Assembly: GCA_026874595.1 (NCBI GenBank)
Contig: CM049315.1
Span: 72,589,416-72,653,415, forward strand
Reading direction: 5' to 3'
DNA: 64,000 nucleotides
Source of the DNA: Sipunculus nudus
Taxonomy: Eukaryota > Annelida > Sipuncula > Golfingiida > Sipunculidae
Positions within the stretch are counted from its first letter, which is position 1, and every line of letters begins with the position of its first letter. Positions 1-14,000 of this stretch are shown here, one piece after another. The notes under the pieces were generated by a model. That model made no database searches. It was not told where the DNA came from and worked only from the letters and a program-made list of their open reading frames with translations. Made by a program: the position numbers and the translations under genes.

Positions 1-3000
1 CCTCTGAGTTCAGGACCTGAGTTTGTGTAAGAATGTCTGTACAATTTAAAATGACGTGAGTTTTGGGTTATGATTGACAGAATGAAAGACACAGAGGCAG
101 ATTTACTTCAATTTTACACGGGTAGCCCATAGTGGGAGTGAACTCAGAATATTATATAAGTAATTGACCCAAGTTTTAAGCAAACCGCGGACAGTACTGT
201 GAAACACTAAATCTCACAGCTAAGTCCTGTTCATAAAAGCCTTCTCTCACGCTGCATATAAACAGAAAAAAACTGATCAATGAGATGAAGAGAAATGGGC
301 AACATGACCCATGGGTCACATGTATTTATAACATGTTAAATAAAATGTGACCATGCTATCATGGGGAAATGAAAACAACAACGACAAAAATGGAACTAGA
401 TTAATTATACATGTATTTTAATTTCATACAATATTTCCAAATGTACAACGTAGTATTGTCCTCGATTTTATTACATATTTAACATGCGAGTATCATATAC
501 AAGAATAAGTGTGCTGTTGATAGGACACAAAAGGAACAAGACAACGGGCACCAGCGTGCACCGCCATCTGTCGTTCACCCAGCAAAACAAAACAAGTCCT
601 TCATGGAATTTTACAGGAACATAACACTTGTTTGCTTGACTTCTCTTGACGATGTAAATGTTGTAACATTGGTTGTTGTTTTTGTTAGCCATCTTTATTA
701 CTAGGAGTGGATTTTTTTTTCTTTTTACAACGGGGGTACGCAGCAGGACGCAGTTTAATAACATGGAAGCAGGAGACTTAGAGAAAATTTCTCCGGTTCA
801 TGTAAACGAACTCTTCCTTCAGTACTTCTCATCCAGGACACTAAAATTTACACGTTCCCATGACCAAGCTTGTAGATTTCAGTGTCACAGCTGGCGTTGA
901 TTATTGACCCAGTTTGCTGTTATGTCTGTTTAGTAATCGGTAGAAGGATATTAAAGGAACCACACATACAGCAAAAAAAAAAAAAAAGAATTAAGTATCT
1001 ATCTACAAATATCAGAATATTGCACATTTACCGGGTAGCCCAAACTAGGGCTACTTTATACAGTTTTTTTTTTTTTTATCCTGAAAGAATAAGTAAAAGT
1101 TGGTTTCCATTGTTCATGTGTCACGGAAGGCAGAACCCTATACATATAATCACAGCTATGGAATACAGAGCCATTAATCCGGGAGAAATAAATGGAACTA
1201 TTTAGAAAAAAAGAATTCCCCCGTGTCTACATTTACCAGGCAGGACGGCCAGAAACACAACATGATCTCGTGCAACACATGTTGTTGCCTATTCGTACTT
1301 GATGCCAAACATCAGGAACAATTAACTGCCGCTCGATCTTTGTCTGTTATAAAACGAACTTCGTCCTGTTACAACCATGAACTCAAATCCTGAGAAAAAG
1401 TGGTACTGACTACAAACTATAGACCATTTAATTTTATCCGAAATAAAACCCTGTCTAATGAAATTAATATTATCCTACTTTAACATCAGTGAAAAGTTAC
1501 TGTAATAAAAGCCTTATATAATATGTCTACTTTAGAGATTAACAGGAATTATTGGCCTGCGTTTGTTTCAGCTTACATGGAATGGTTTCACAAGATATTG
1601 CCCGAGGATGAACTAACAACCTCAAAGAAGGAAGCTGCTATTATTATAGACGAAAATAATGAAAAATAATATTTAACATTTCTCAACTTATTATGGTTAG
1701 ATTGAAAAGGATTTTTATCAATAAAGCTATTGAGCATGCATGAAATGATATCTCTTGATACCAGGGAAGGTCTTGAAGCAGATGATTCTGCAGATGATTC
1801 TGCCAGTCACTCACTGGCACCAGGGAGTTGCCATCCTCAGTACCAAACAGATGCGCTGAGATTAGGTGGGCACTGTTCTCGATATAGTGAAGACACTGGA
1901 GTCCTCTTGAAGGCTCTCTTCAACAGACCAAAGCAGCGATCAAAACAAATTTGGTGAGACCCGCCACAAGGAAGTTTAGGGTAACAGCCTTGTGTACGCT
2001 CAAAGAGCAGCGGTAACGCTGTGCTCATCTATTCGCTTCGTGTAACCGCTGCATGAAACCGCGGTGTCCGTCAGGTTTGGTCACCATGCGGTGCTGTCTC
2101 TCTCCTGCGTATTATTTAAACAATCATGTTGTAGGTATCGGATGTTCTTAGTCGATTTGCACAGCTTGGTAGCACAGACTTTTTTCAAACCCCCTCGTCA
2201 GGCCAGTCTCTATATTATCTTGCTGGTGCCGCCTGCGGTTAGTTATCTCCTACTGTTTGCAAATTTGCTCTTTTGCAGTGCCGCACAACGAGCTCCGGAT
2301 GGGCACAGCCATCTATGTTTACACGCTGAACCAGTCAGATTTTGTTTTTCAGAGCGTTTGGTTTGCTGGGTGTTTTCCGATAAGGCCCTGGTGGACAAAC
2401 TTGTAAAATCCACCCATTTCTCACAGCGTGTGACTGGAAGGTGACCCTCCCTAGGCACACTGACCGCACGCAGGATACTGACCGTACCTAGGCCAATGAC
2501 CGTAGTGACCCCGGTGGTATAAAACCCTCAATATTACTACTTGCGTTAAGTTTATGGTTCCCCCGTGTTCATACTGTCCACGAACTTTTGCTCGCCTTCT
2601 GGGTGAATTATATGTCGATCCAAAAACACTTTCTTCAAATTTGAAATGATATATAGCTATAATCAATAAAATCATTTTTATATAAAATCACTTATCATCA
2701 TCTATATACATATCTATATTATCTTCAGCAGATTCAGTCAAGAATAGGACATAATAAAAATTATATCTATATCTATATCTATTTAAAGTATAATTAGTCA
2801 TCAATAATCATAAAAATCTAAATAATAAAATATTAAAGCTATCCAATTTTACCAGGCTTCGAGGAGAACACCAATGTATAAACACCAACGTTCTAACATG
2901 AAATGTTTAACAAATGTAAAAAGACTGCATTTAACAAAATCAGGTAGTGGCACAAAAGACAAGTACTTTTGAGAAGAGAAAGTGCTTCGGAGAAAGAAAG

Positions 3001-3052
3001 GGAAGAGTGGGAGTTTGAATTTTCACAGAGAGAGAGACTTGAGGGATACAAG
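1..3052. other. No supported gene
   Basis: AT-rich sequence with short chance open frames only. The words around 870-897 (ATTTCAGTGTCACAGCTGG) recur at 8166-8195. Low-complexity TATC repeats lie at 2700-2790. Confidence 0.6.
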
Positions 3053-3055
3053 TAA

Positions 3056-3373
3056 GGCCAAAAAAAAATAAAAGGTATGGTTCTCAGGCACCCCCGCATC
3101 AAACATTTTTATTTTGATTTTTAATAGAAACTTACCAATTATGAGCTGCAGCCGCTCGGACATTTCTATCAAGAAGATAAAATCATACAGTTTCCTTTGT
3201 TATGTAGTGCTTTTACTTGTTTAGCAAAATAAATCTGTTATTATCATGCTTTTCCCTTATCATTTGACAATTTTATCGAAACCTACAAAAAAATTAAATA
3301 TAAAAAACCCGCCCGCCCGCATTGATTTCTGAAAAAAAGTGCCTGAGAACCATACATTTTTTTTATTTTGGCC
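3056..3373. mobile_element. Harbinger-type MITE
   Basis: 318 bp with long terminal inverted repeats of about 35 bp: GGCCAAAA...TATGGTTCTCAGGCAC at the left and GTGCCTGAGAACCATACA...TTTTGGCC at the right. It is flanked by TAA at 3053-3055 and 3374-3376. A 3-bp TWA duplication is characteristic of PIF/Harbinger. It is non-coding. Confidence 0.78.
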
Positions 3374-3376
3374 TAA

Positions 3377-6300
3377 GCTATGTAAATAAAATGTAATTCG
3401 ATAACAATATATCAAAACTGTATCAAAAGGTGTAACAAGGGGTTGTAAAGGGGATCTAAACACAAGCTGCATATATGAAATAAAAAAAAAGTAAATTAAG
3501 GAGGCAATCAACTAAGTGACTTGGTTAAAATCTGCAGTCAACCAGGTGAACAAAATAGGACATTTAGGGATATACATGGAATGTAACCCTACCCTGATAC
3601 CATTCATTTGAATCCCTGACGGTGAACAGGTAGCGTACTCTTTTCTCCACCAGCAAGGCCCTCTCTCCCCTTTCATTTTCATGTTGTGTATCAACACATG
3701 CATTTTTAGCTAAGAGCCTCAGAATGTTCATGAACTCCTGAAATTTTAGATGTTCTCTTTTACCATTTAGATCTTTGTAACATACATTCGGTTTTTTTTA
3801 GGTGGCACTTGATTTAGAACGTTCTTTCTGTACAGGAGCTTGGCTTTAAGAGTGAAATTATTTTCTGTGTGCCCACTGTAGGCGAGTCATTGCGAGGATT
3901 GATTGTTTTATACCCTCCACTGAGCGAGCACAATAACTCTCCGAGGACAATTTACTGGTCAGAGCATGTATAGTGTCATGATGACAGTCATATAGAGGAA
4001 TCCCTTTGTGCACTTAAGAAAGTCTGTTCATGTCTGTGCATTTTAATCGGCCGAAACAGTTCTTAAAATTGCAACTTTTTCATGAAATTCGCGTTGATCA
4101 AGTGCTCTGACTTGGAGAATTCTTAACTTTCGGAATAATTAAATGCCTTGGATCACTGAGGAGAAGCGGTATATATAATTTTATTTTCCGTTTCACACCT
4201 AATGATCGACATTATTTTGCAAGTTAATTTTCCCCGATGACCGTACGGGGGCGAAATCTGTTGGAGGATGGATGGGTACATTATTCTTGACACATCTAAA
4301 TGCACACGTCCGAAAAGCCCAAACAGTAGCCAGTGTCCAGTTATAGTTTAGGATCACATTTTTCTGCAAATATTAGAAAGGATCTTAAATCTGCATTTCA
4401 AGTTTCACTTCTATGGAAATTCCAAGTATTGTTCCTTATTTTTATCTTCATAGACATAATGAAATGCCCGCCGGCTGTACAGAAATACATGCATCAGTCC
4501 TGTCCCGGACAATACCTGTAATACGCATTATACTGTACTGAGAAAAAATCGATATCAACACATAGACATAATAATCTCTGTTCAGGAATGATTAGTCCAA
4601 AGACCAAAAAGTAAAATTCATTTTTAACGGTCTTAGGAAACCATAAATTACTATCAAACTGATATTAAATGATTAAAATAATTAAATAATTAATCAATAT
4701 TCAAGAAATAAATAAAAATCTCAAATCCCCCTTTCTTTAGGTAACATATCAATCGTCATTATCGAGTAGAAAATATTACTAGTTCACCGTTTCTCTTAAC
4801 TTCCCTCACATTGTTTTCCAATGCATATACTGTACGTTTAACACAACAGTCACAAATATCGTACATTTTCAAGAAAAATAACGTACCAAATCCCCCCTTC
4901 GCTATAGGTAACATACCAAACATCATAATCTAGTATAGGCAATATCACTGGTTAATGGCGTCTCAATTCTTCTTTCAATTGCTTTCCTTTGCATATACTG
5001 CACATTAAACGCTTTCATCACAAAAATCAAAGGGGATTCCGACGTTCTGTTAAAAATCCTGGCCCCAGTGTTCTGAATACGATAAGTTCGACTGATGAGA
5101 AAACCTGATACTTCATATACAGTAATGCATTTCCATAGTCTAATCTGAAAGTGATAGGTGTATTTATAAGTGTCTTACAAGCATCACCTGTGATTTAACG
5201 ACATATTTTTATTCCTCAAATATTAGTGAATTTCCTTACCGGATGCCATCCGAAAAGTTTAAGTCTGACTGCCTTTAAAAATATAAAAACTAAAACAAAC
5301 TTAGTAATATGACCAAAATTTGAGATTTTTTTGGAGCGAAAAGGAGAGAAATATTCTTCAGATAGACACTCAAAAACCAATCCCAATCGACATATGTAAG
5401 AGAGCAATCACTGACCAAAATTTGAATGAAATCGGATAAAATATAAGAAAGCCACGCACGGAAACGAAAAAACCTGACGGACGGACAAAGAGGCAAACAA
5501 ACAGACATGCAGACAGCTAGACAGACGGACAGACAAACCCAAAGCAATGTTCCCCGCATCCGGGGAGCGGGGGACAAAAATGCACCCCTGTGTGAAAAAT
5601 GATTTTAAGGCCTCGATAACTGAAACAATAAGTTTCCCTCATGCAGTGGTATGTTTGCAGTATATTTCAGTGGGGTCTGTAAAAGTCTATGAACACAATT
5701 ATTTGTATCTATTTAAGCATATATGTTTATATCTATAAGCCTTTAAACGTGAAACTGAATACCCTCTTCCCATAATTATAAAGATTTTCAAAGTAAGTTT
5801 AACAGAAAGAGAAAGTTAAATAAAGTGTGATAATGGGGTTTATTGACCACTGCGAACTTTGTAAAACAAGCACCATCCTAAAGTGTATTATATATTATTT
5901 TATATATTCGAGTATCCATATAATGTTGATTTGTTTGATTATACCAAAAAAAAAACGAAAATTATCATAAGATCCTATATGTTTATAGGGCCTGACTAAT
6001 TATAAACATGCAATATTTATAACAACTAATTTTTAAATTCCATACAAAATGTTTACCATCTTATATCTATAGAACAGCACAACTGTTTTTCTTGGTGAGT
6101 TTTCTTGTGTTACCTTATGTTGTAAAGCAAGCGTGGGACCTCTGTTATTCCTCACGATTCTCGAGATGAAACTGCGTTCCTTTAATGAAGACCTAACGGA
6201 TGCCCCCGACCGGTCGTTATTAACGATAAGAATAAAACAAACATTTAACGAAGAAAATTCACTAACGAAAGCTTCGAGATATACCGCATGTAAAGATAAC

Positions 6301-6429
6301 AAACGGATTCCGAGTTCGTTAAGCGCTCGTTACCTCAACGATAGCTTCGAGATACCGGCCCCTCGCTATAAAGTGTTAATACATAACCGGTTATTTTTCT
6401 TTTACGTTACATTAACGGTTAGGGAACTT
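3377..6429. other. No supported gene
   Basis: AT-rich intergenic sequence. A GACA/GGACAGAC-type simple repeat lies at 5470-5540, with a CCCCGCATCCGGGG-type palindrome next to it. Confidence 0.55.
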
Positions 6430-6616
6430 TGTTAAATTATCGGAAACTTTCGTATCACGTTGCCGGTTTGTTTTTGCGTTATCGGTTGATTTTGTATTAC
6501 ATTATTGGCAACTTTAACATTATCGTTTATTTTTTATAACGTTATCAGTAAGTATTACATTATCAGTTGATTTGTCATTACGTTATCAGTTTGTGTAACA
6601 TTATCGGTTAATCCTG
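6430..6616. repeat. Short periodic repeat, ATTACGTTATCGGTT-like
   Basis: About nine variants of a TTATCGGTT/TTATCAGTT core at intervals near 16-25 bp, for example at about 6436, 6460, 6477, 6501, 6519, 6540, 6556, 6581 and 6600. It lies directly before the LINE remnant. Confidence 0.55.
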
Positions 6617-7030
6617 GATGACCAAAAACAAGCTCAAAGTGAATTGCAACAAAAATGAATTTATTGTTCTCGGTAGAAAGCGTCACTTTGCTGATATTAC
6701 ATTAAGTAACCTTTCTTGTTGTGTTTCAACTGTGCAACAGTCTGTCCTTGTTAAAAATCTTGGTGTTCAGTTCAACAAGGAGTTCAGTGTTCAGCCGCAT
6801 ACTCAGCTGACTGTAAAACTGCTTATTTTTACCTCTGGAACATTGCAAGGATGAGGAATTATATTTCTGGAGAAGCTGGTCCTTGCTTTTATTACTTCCA
6901 GAATTGACTACTGCAATAGTCATCTCTGAAGAATTACACATCTTTCTCTTGCTAAACTCCAACATGTACAAAAAAGTGCTGCTAGTCGTGCAATACGCGT
7001 CAAGAAGCATAAGCATATCACCTTAACTTA
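6617..7030 (+). mobile_element. LINE (CR1/L2-like) reverse-transcriptase remnant
   Basis: 6618-6780 reads TKNKLKVNCNKNEFIVLGRK and VLVKNLGVQFNKEFS, typical of the post-YADD thumb region. After frameshifts the RIDYCNS and LAKLQHVQKSAA segments follow to about 7015. No catalytic block remains. Confidence 0.78.
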
Positions 7031-8350
7031 AAACTGTAATATCAAATAAATAGTGCATATATTGTCACCAGTTATGAAATAACTGTCCAATTATCTGATT
7101 TTACTTTGCTTGTTCTAATAGCTAAGGGTAAGTTTCCATGTGCACGTATATGCGTATATATGCGTGAAAAATCGCTCATATGATTTTGCTGGGGTATTTC
7201 CATGCATGTGTCCGTCAGCGTATATGCGTTTATACGTGAAAATCGTCACAGGAGCGATTTTCAGGTATAGGCTCTACGATAACTTCGGGTAAAATGACAT
7301 GACTTCAGGATCTTTTTGTGGATGGCTATAGAAATATGCACGTTTATATATAATTCTATGATATGTAAATTACAAACACATATTCACACAGAAACATATT
7401 GTTATTGTTTATATATATATATATATATATATATTAAATCATAATAATTATTATTGTTGACCGAATGATATGATTACTTTTTTTATGAAATTTACATTAT
7501 ACAGGGGGATATTTCTAGACAGACATATACAAGTCCACAGAAAAGTCTCGATATTTTACAGCTTTACCACGAGATTCGTCGCGTTCCGCCCGCGCCAGTC
7601 TGTTTTGAAAATGCAGCGTACCTTGCCGTGTGAACGATTGCCGCCCGCATGACGCACGCCTGCCGCCCGCGCCAGTATGTTTTTGGTCTTTTATGTTGCA
7701 ACCGGTTTTCCGAATTTACTATAGTTTAGAGATTACACATGGTTGAATAATCGGATTCCTTTACATACAGATGCAATCTTAAAGCAATTTGTTCTGATTA
7801 CTGGCCAATTGTCCCTACAAGGGGTGAGATTCATATTTCATTATCTTGATTACCGTTTTCAGCATGTAAGTATCTAAACCTCTTGACAAATTTTCACCAA
7901 TATTCCTTGAACATTTGACAATTTCTAATGTGATGCAAATGTCAGGTATAAGTCAAGGACTCATATTAAGCGAGCTATGGAAACCTGAACACAATTTAAC
8001 ACTGCATTGGTTGTAATTAGTCGCCGTGCCCAGTTATATGTGTGCATGCGCTGGGATTGTGTAAAATAACATTCAGTTTCATATGGCTCATTTGAACGAT
8101 CACACACCAGTACGAGTGTACTCTCCCTCCAGGGCATTGAAATTAACAACACTCACCGGACTCGGCTTGTACATTTCAGTGTCACAGCTGGTCTTGTTTA
8201 CTCGATCCTGCTTTCAAGGTTTACATACAAGTAGAATCTAAAGAGTTTATGTATGTGTCATCCCCTACACGCATCCCAGAAAATAAAGTGGACTGAGAGA
8301 TATTTAAGGAATTCTGAATGTTTACAAACAACAGCAATAGAAATACTATA

Positions 8351-8389
<39 letters not shown>
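8351..8389. repeat. (AAT)n microsatellite
   Basis: Uninterrupted AAT trinucleotide run. Confidence 0.95.
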
Positions 8390-8391
<2 letters not shown>

Positions 8392-8957
8392 TTATTATAA
8401 TAATAATAAAAATTTGTCCCCTTATATAAGGAAATAGCTAACTGGTCCCTGAAGGTTTATACTTTAACATGTACACATATACCAAGCAAATTTTGACAAT
8501 GCTCATAAAAACATATCAATACTCTTTTCAGTTTGAAAGTGAAGAATTTCCGTGTCCCTATCAAACATTGACACATACCTACACTTGTTTCATCATTTTA
8601 CTGCGGTATCTCGCTGTGCAATTACTGAAGCAGTTGCGAAAAAAAAAATGGTGAAATTTAAAAGTCTGGTACAGTGTCCAGGTGTTTATTTAAACATCTG
8701 ATGCCGTGTCCATGGCTTTAACGAAACGCGCAGTAAAATATGATTGACAAAGTCGAAGTCCTAGTAAAAAAGTCAAGAAAATAAGACATCCGTTAGTCAC
8801 TGTCTGAATGTGATATATATATGTTTTATGCGAATGTCGGTCACCGTCGTGATTAAAAGATATGTATGTGACATAAAGTAACACTAGTTTATGAAACTAA
8901 AAATATATTAAAACCTGATTAAAGGAATACGCATGTAAAAGATATATATGATTAAAA

Positions 8958-8961
<4 letters not shown>

Positions 8962-9007
<46 letters not shown>
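8962..9007. repeat. (AT)n microsatellite
   Basis: Perfect AT dinucleotide run. Confidence 0.95.
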
Positions 9008-9010
<3 letters not shown>

Positions 9011-9402
9011 TGATATGTTATGTTATACTCTTTAAATGAGACAAATTTACTTTAGATAATAAATTTTTGAATTTGATAGACTGTGTTTAGTTTGTTAATA
9101 AATGCCAAAATTGATGATTCCAGGTATGTGATATACATTAGAAGCACCCAAGCAGTATGTGGAGCTCAGCATTTCCTGATGGCATCAATTTTGGCTGAAA
9201 TGCGCGCGACTATCCACTACAGGGTTGATATCAGCCTCGAGAAGAATGGTGTAGTCCGAGAGGCCCAGTGACCGTGTGCGGCTGGGCAGGGGCAAACTGC
9301 TTGTGTGATATATGCTGCGACGTGTTTTAAAAAAAATGGGCATGTGTTTACAGAACTGACATGTTCCCAGGTAAGAATAATTGTGAATAAGTGATAATAA
9401 TG

Positions 9403-9404
<2 letters not shown>

Positions 9405-9472
<68 letters not shown>
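9405..9472. repeat. (AT)n microsatellite
   Basis: Perfect AT run of 68 bp. Confidence 0.95.
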
Positions 9473-9475
<3 letters not shown>

Positions 9476-10080
9476 ACGGTTACATGTAAAAGAATCAGTG
9501 TGAATAATATTTTGTAATTTGTGTTATGAAAAATAAACTGTTTAAGGCAAAAAAAAAAAAAAACAGATTCCGAAGTAAGCCATCAAGCTGAAATAATAGT
9601 TGTTATAATAAGCAGTAAATTAATGTTTATCAGAAGGTACAAAAGAGCACAAGGTGTTTGTATAAACATTATTGACATTCATTGTACATGTGTATCAGCC
9701 AACGTCTTTTGCAAATTAAACAGTGTGTGCGTCTGTGTGTGCATATATATTTATGAAATTGTAATAATGAAGCGCTTTTAAAATATAATTATGTCATATA
9801 TCAAGATATTAATACACAGGTTCTACAGAAGTACTACCATGTATATAGGGAAATAGGGGTTCACCAGTGAATGCTGCAGAGCTTCTGAACCTTCGTCATA
9901 AACGCGGAGTCCGCTTTGACCTGCGCCCCCCTCGAGTTAATGAAACATCCTGCCTACAGAGACCAGTTCAGATCAACATGTTGTAATATTCAGGTATATT
10001 GTTTTGCATTTCTGAACCACATATTACATGTAATAATACAAGATCTTTTTGTGATCTAACGTCAGTTAAATATGAGTAAA

Positions 10081-10480
10081 CGGAAACGGATACGTTTTTT
10101 TTTTAAACCGGACCATGTAGCCGCGGGTACGGAAACGCATGCGGAAACGCATGCGGAAAGTGCCATTTTGTAGAGGGGAAAGAGAGTGAAAGACCAAAAA
10201 ACGCACTGAAAAACGTATCTTATGGACACACACGCACAAAATATCCGCATACGTATCCGCACCGCACACGCACCGCATCCGTACAAGTGGACACGCGGCT
10301 TTATGCGGTGCGGAAACGGATACGTTTTTTGAAAACCGGATCATGTAGCCGCGGGTACGGAAACGCATGCGGAAAGTGCCATTTTGTAGAAGTGAAAGAG
10401 AGTGAAATACCTAAAACGCACTGAAAAACGTATCTAGTGGACACACACGCACAAAATATCCGCGGCAAGTGTCACGCGTG
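10081..10480. repeat. 230-bp tandem duplication, CpG-rich
   Basis: CGGAAACGGATACGTTTTTT occurs at 10081 and 10311, and the following 170 bases match closely (the CCATGTAGCCGCGGGTACGG, AAAGTGCCATTTTGTAGA and GGACACACACGCACAAAATA segments). It is full of ACGT/GCGGA words. The open frames on the minus strand are repeat artefacts. Confidence 0.8.
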
Positions 10481-10854
10481 CGCCACGCTACAAATTCAAA
10501 ACACACTAACGCGGCAACAACGCGCACGACACGCGTCAGTTTGGATGGTATTAACCAAGCACCTATTGTAATTTTTGTTTATTTTTGTAAAAATAATAAT
10601 TTCGATAATCAGGGTTGGATTACTTGTTTACAAATATAAATCTTTTGTGACCTGTTCTAAATATGATAGAACTCAGTCACTAATCTTAACGATATTTATA
10701 TATTTGTGTTGCTTTGTTTCATGTTCTATCCAGGTACAAATCAATAATTAAAGTTCAATGAATTATAACAAACGTTTCACCCGCAGTTTTATATAAATCT
10801 GAGTGCTGGGTAGGGAAACCCTCAATTTAGTTATGTCATTATCATGAATCCCCA

Positions 10855-11050
10855 CGCGACTAGCGCCCGTCACGCGTCAAAAATCGCTCCAAGAGCGAGA
10901 ACTGACGCTTGACGCGCGCGTCACACGCGCATGAGGGTGTTTTGTCATTGATAAAAAAGAGTGGAGCGACCTTTTCCAGATCTGACGCTTGACGCGTGAC
11001 GCTTGACGCGCGCAATAGTGTGTTTTGGGCTTTAGAGTGTTGCACGCACA
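10855..11050. repeat. CpG-rich TGACGCTTGACGCG repeat
   Basis: Repeated GACGCTTGACGCG and CACGCGTC words on both sides of 10930-10980. This is unusual in AT-rich surroundings. It is probably a terminal part of a mobile element. Confidence 0.45.
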
Positions 11051-14000
11051 TTTCAAGGGTCAGCAGAATATTGATGGAAAAAAAAGTTTTTCATTTTTTC
11101 AGGTTATACATTTACATGTGTCATGTGAAAATGTATAGCCATGCAATACCCTTGACATATAAAAGTATAAAAAAATACAGTTATTTATTTTGTTGAGTGG
11201 TAACACTGGCAACGCAAATTCAAATCCAAGCATGGCTAAGTGCGAGTTTCAGTGGCCCATCAATTCCGAGATAATCCTGTTAGTAAAATATGATTTAAAG
11301 CCCCAGGATCTCAATAAATTAATGCATGGATTGCCAAATGATTCTTGCCTTCCATACTGATCATGGAGGGTTTCATCAGGTGTCACTAGTATATCAGTGT
11401 TAAATGTTCAATCATGACCAGTATTGGAAGCACTGGTGATTACTCTTACCAATTTATCACCTGGAGACCTCTATCCCACCACACCTTCTTCATAAGTTGA
11501 TACGTAGCCGTGACGACCCGACTCTTTAGGCTCTGATAAGGACTAGTAAGCCTACTTGATTCGTGATACAAGCAATATCAAGGAATGCATGGCAGTGGTA
11601 TTCCATTATGTTGCAGTCATATTTACAGTATTGTATTTTTATTTTAATAGTAACATTTTTTAAAGTAATTATAAATGTGCTATAATTATATTTGAAAATT
11701 ATGTTTTTAAATATGATATTTTGGTGTTATTTTTATATGTATTCCGTAATACCGTTACAATTGTCAATGACAAGTGTATTTTGTTGATGCAAATTAAGTT
11801 CAAAGACTGCTCAGAGTGTATTCTAGTCTCTCACCGTGAGCCCAAGAATAACATGTGGAAGTAAGTTTCATATCTGCAAGCATTACTGTTGAAAGCAAGA
11901 GAGTAACATATTATTTTTTTTTTCCAATAGATAAAATTGGATTGGTAGTGTATTCAATATCATAAATTGTATTATATGAAGTACATTATAATGTACTTTA
12001 TTAATAAATTAAAGTTAATACATGAATATCTGTTTTTTTTTTTAAAGTTTATATAAATGACTGTAAAGTAATTAAAAACGCACACTATCATTAAATATAC
12101 TTTTTTTTCAATTTATTTTCATGATATTATTTACAGTAGTGCCATGAAGAAGTTGAAAAACAGAGACAATGGATCAGCTGGGGAAAAATGAGTTAAAGTA
12201 TATGCCTGTCAATTTCGTCAATTTATCTTCAAGGGTGGGTGGTCAGTGGTAGGTGTGAATATGGACTCCCGTCATGAGAGAATGGGCTCCTTTCTAAGTT
12301 TCATCCAGGTGTGCAAAAAAAGCATCTTGTTGTTATACTTTTACAATAACCATTGCACATAAAAATATTCAACACCTATAGGTGTGAGTCATTTGGAATA
12401 AAGGCTCGCACCACGTCGAAGCAGGAGGACGCCATGCAGTGCCACCCCTAGCAGTTTCTGGGAAAAAAATATGCCAGTGTATGAATTGGGCCTTCTGAAA
12501 AAATGCAGAAGCCCCTAAGAATAGGGCAAAGCAATCCCCAAGTAAAAAATCTCCATAGGCTATACCAGCTAGCTGTGGATGGTCAGCCAGGCACGGAGTC
12601 CTATCATGATGTCATGTGTGTAATTTCATTTGTGAAACACATGTGCCACTAATTTGTAAGTATATATCCTCCATCTCTAAAAAGCTGTTTGAACTAATAC
12701 CTTTACCATAGTTGTGATGTGGAACAAGTTTTCATAAAATAAATAGTGATGAGAGATACACCTGATCTTCATGTGTAACCTCTTGTGGCCAGAAAACAGA
12801 AACAAAATCTTACCAATTTCTCTTTACTAGAATAAGCTCATTTATAATTACCATCTGTTAATTCTAAATCTATATTTGATATATTATATGGTATATATTT
12901 GTCATATTTATTCATTTAATTTATTTATCTCATTAATCAAATTGATAAAGATGAATTAATTGTGAATTAGTTGTTTGTATTTTTTTTCTAAACTAATGCT
13001 AAATTTATCACTCCATTGAAAATTGTATCTGAATTTTTTAAGTAATTTTATTTGTATATTTCAGGGTTTATCAGGGATAATCTGAACTCTTGCTGGAGGA
13101 CAATGTTTGAAATGTGGAAACATTAAGTTTGCGTATGGTGCTTCACATAGAATCATCAGATATCAGTGGTAAGAATTTGGTATAAAAATCATAATCTATG
13201 ATTGAGCGATAAAAAAAATGATGATCGATAAGTTATTGATTAATCCATGCACCTTCTACATAACCATTGAATCTAACCATAGAACCTAATATATAGACCC
13301 AACTAAATAGTCTGCATGACATGTACATAGGTATTAATACTGTAACCAATCTATTGGCATCATCTGCCATCGATAATTTTATTTCTCTATAATTTTTAAA
13401 GAATTTGGAGAGATGAATAAGAAGATGTGGTGGTGTGACTCATAAAAACCTTTGACTATCATCTGGAGTTTGATGACATTCGTTATGTGGTACTGGAAAG
13501 GAGTTTTATGGAATGGCAGAATGGACCTGATAGGAACAATGCAGTAAAGCAGAAATCAGCTAATAAAGGAAAGGTATCACTCGTAACTAATAGATGAATC
13601 CCCATGAAATGTTAAGTGCTGATGAAACTAAAGCTGTGCAATAAAGATATTTTGCTTATTGCGCAAGTGCATTTATAAACGTTCTCACATACAGAAAAGT
13701 AAAGTATGACAAATAATTAAATGAACTATGTTGTGTACACAATTTGAATAATTATTGCTTAAACCAGAAATTACTGGTATTAGCGACGCTGTAGTATCAA
13801 AAAAAATTTCTAAGAACCTGATTGAAACAATGTATGTGAAACTGTATAACCTCAAAAGTTATGGGGTTCACAATCATCCGGTATGATTGCTAATATTACC
13901 TTGAATATAAAGGTCACTGTAACAGTTTTAAAACTTGCTATACGAGATGTTTTATTTAGGGTTTCAGAACAAACCATCCATCTCCCCATCGAGAGTATTT

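Larger units (their letters stand above)
7031..10080. other. No supported gene; microsatellites
   Basis: It holds ATATGCGT words at 7140-7250 and GCCGCCCGC words at 7580-7680, which look like element ends, plus the microsatellites listed. No coding evidence. Confidence 0.5.

Noticed and set aside
10062-10368. Cysteine-rich minus-strand frames (RMRFRTRGYM-type repeats)
   Set aside because: The protein repeats reflect the 230-bp tandem DNA duplication and CpG-rich words.
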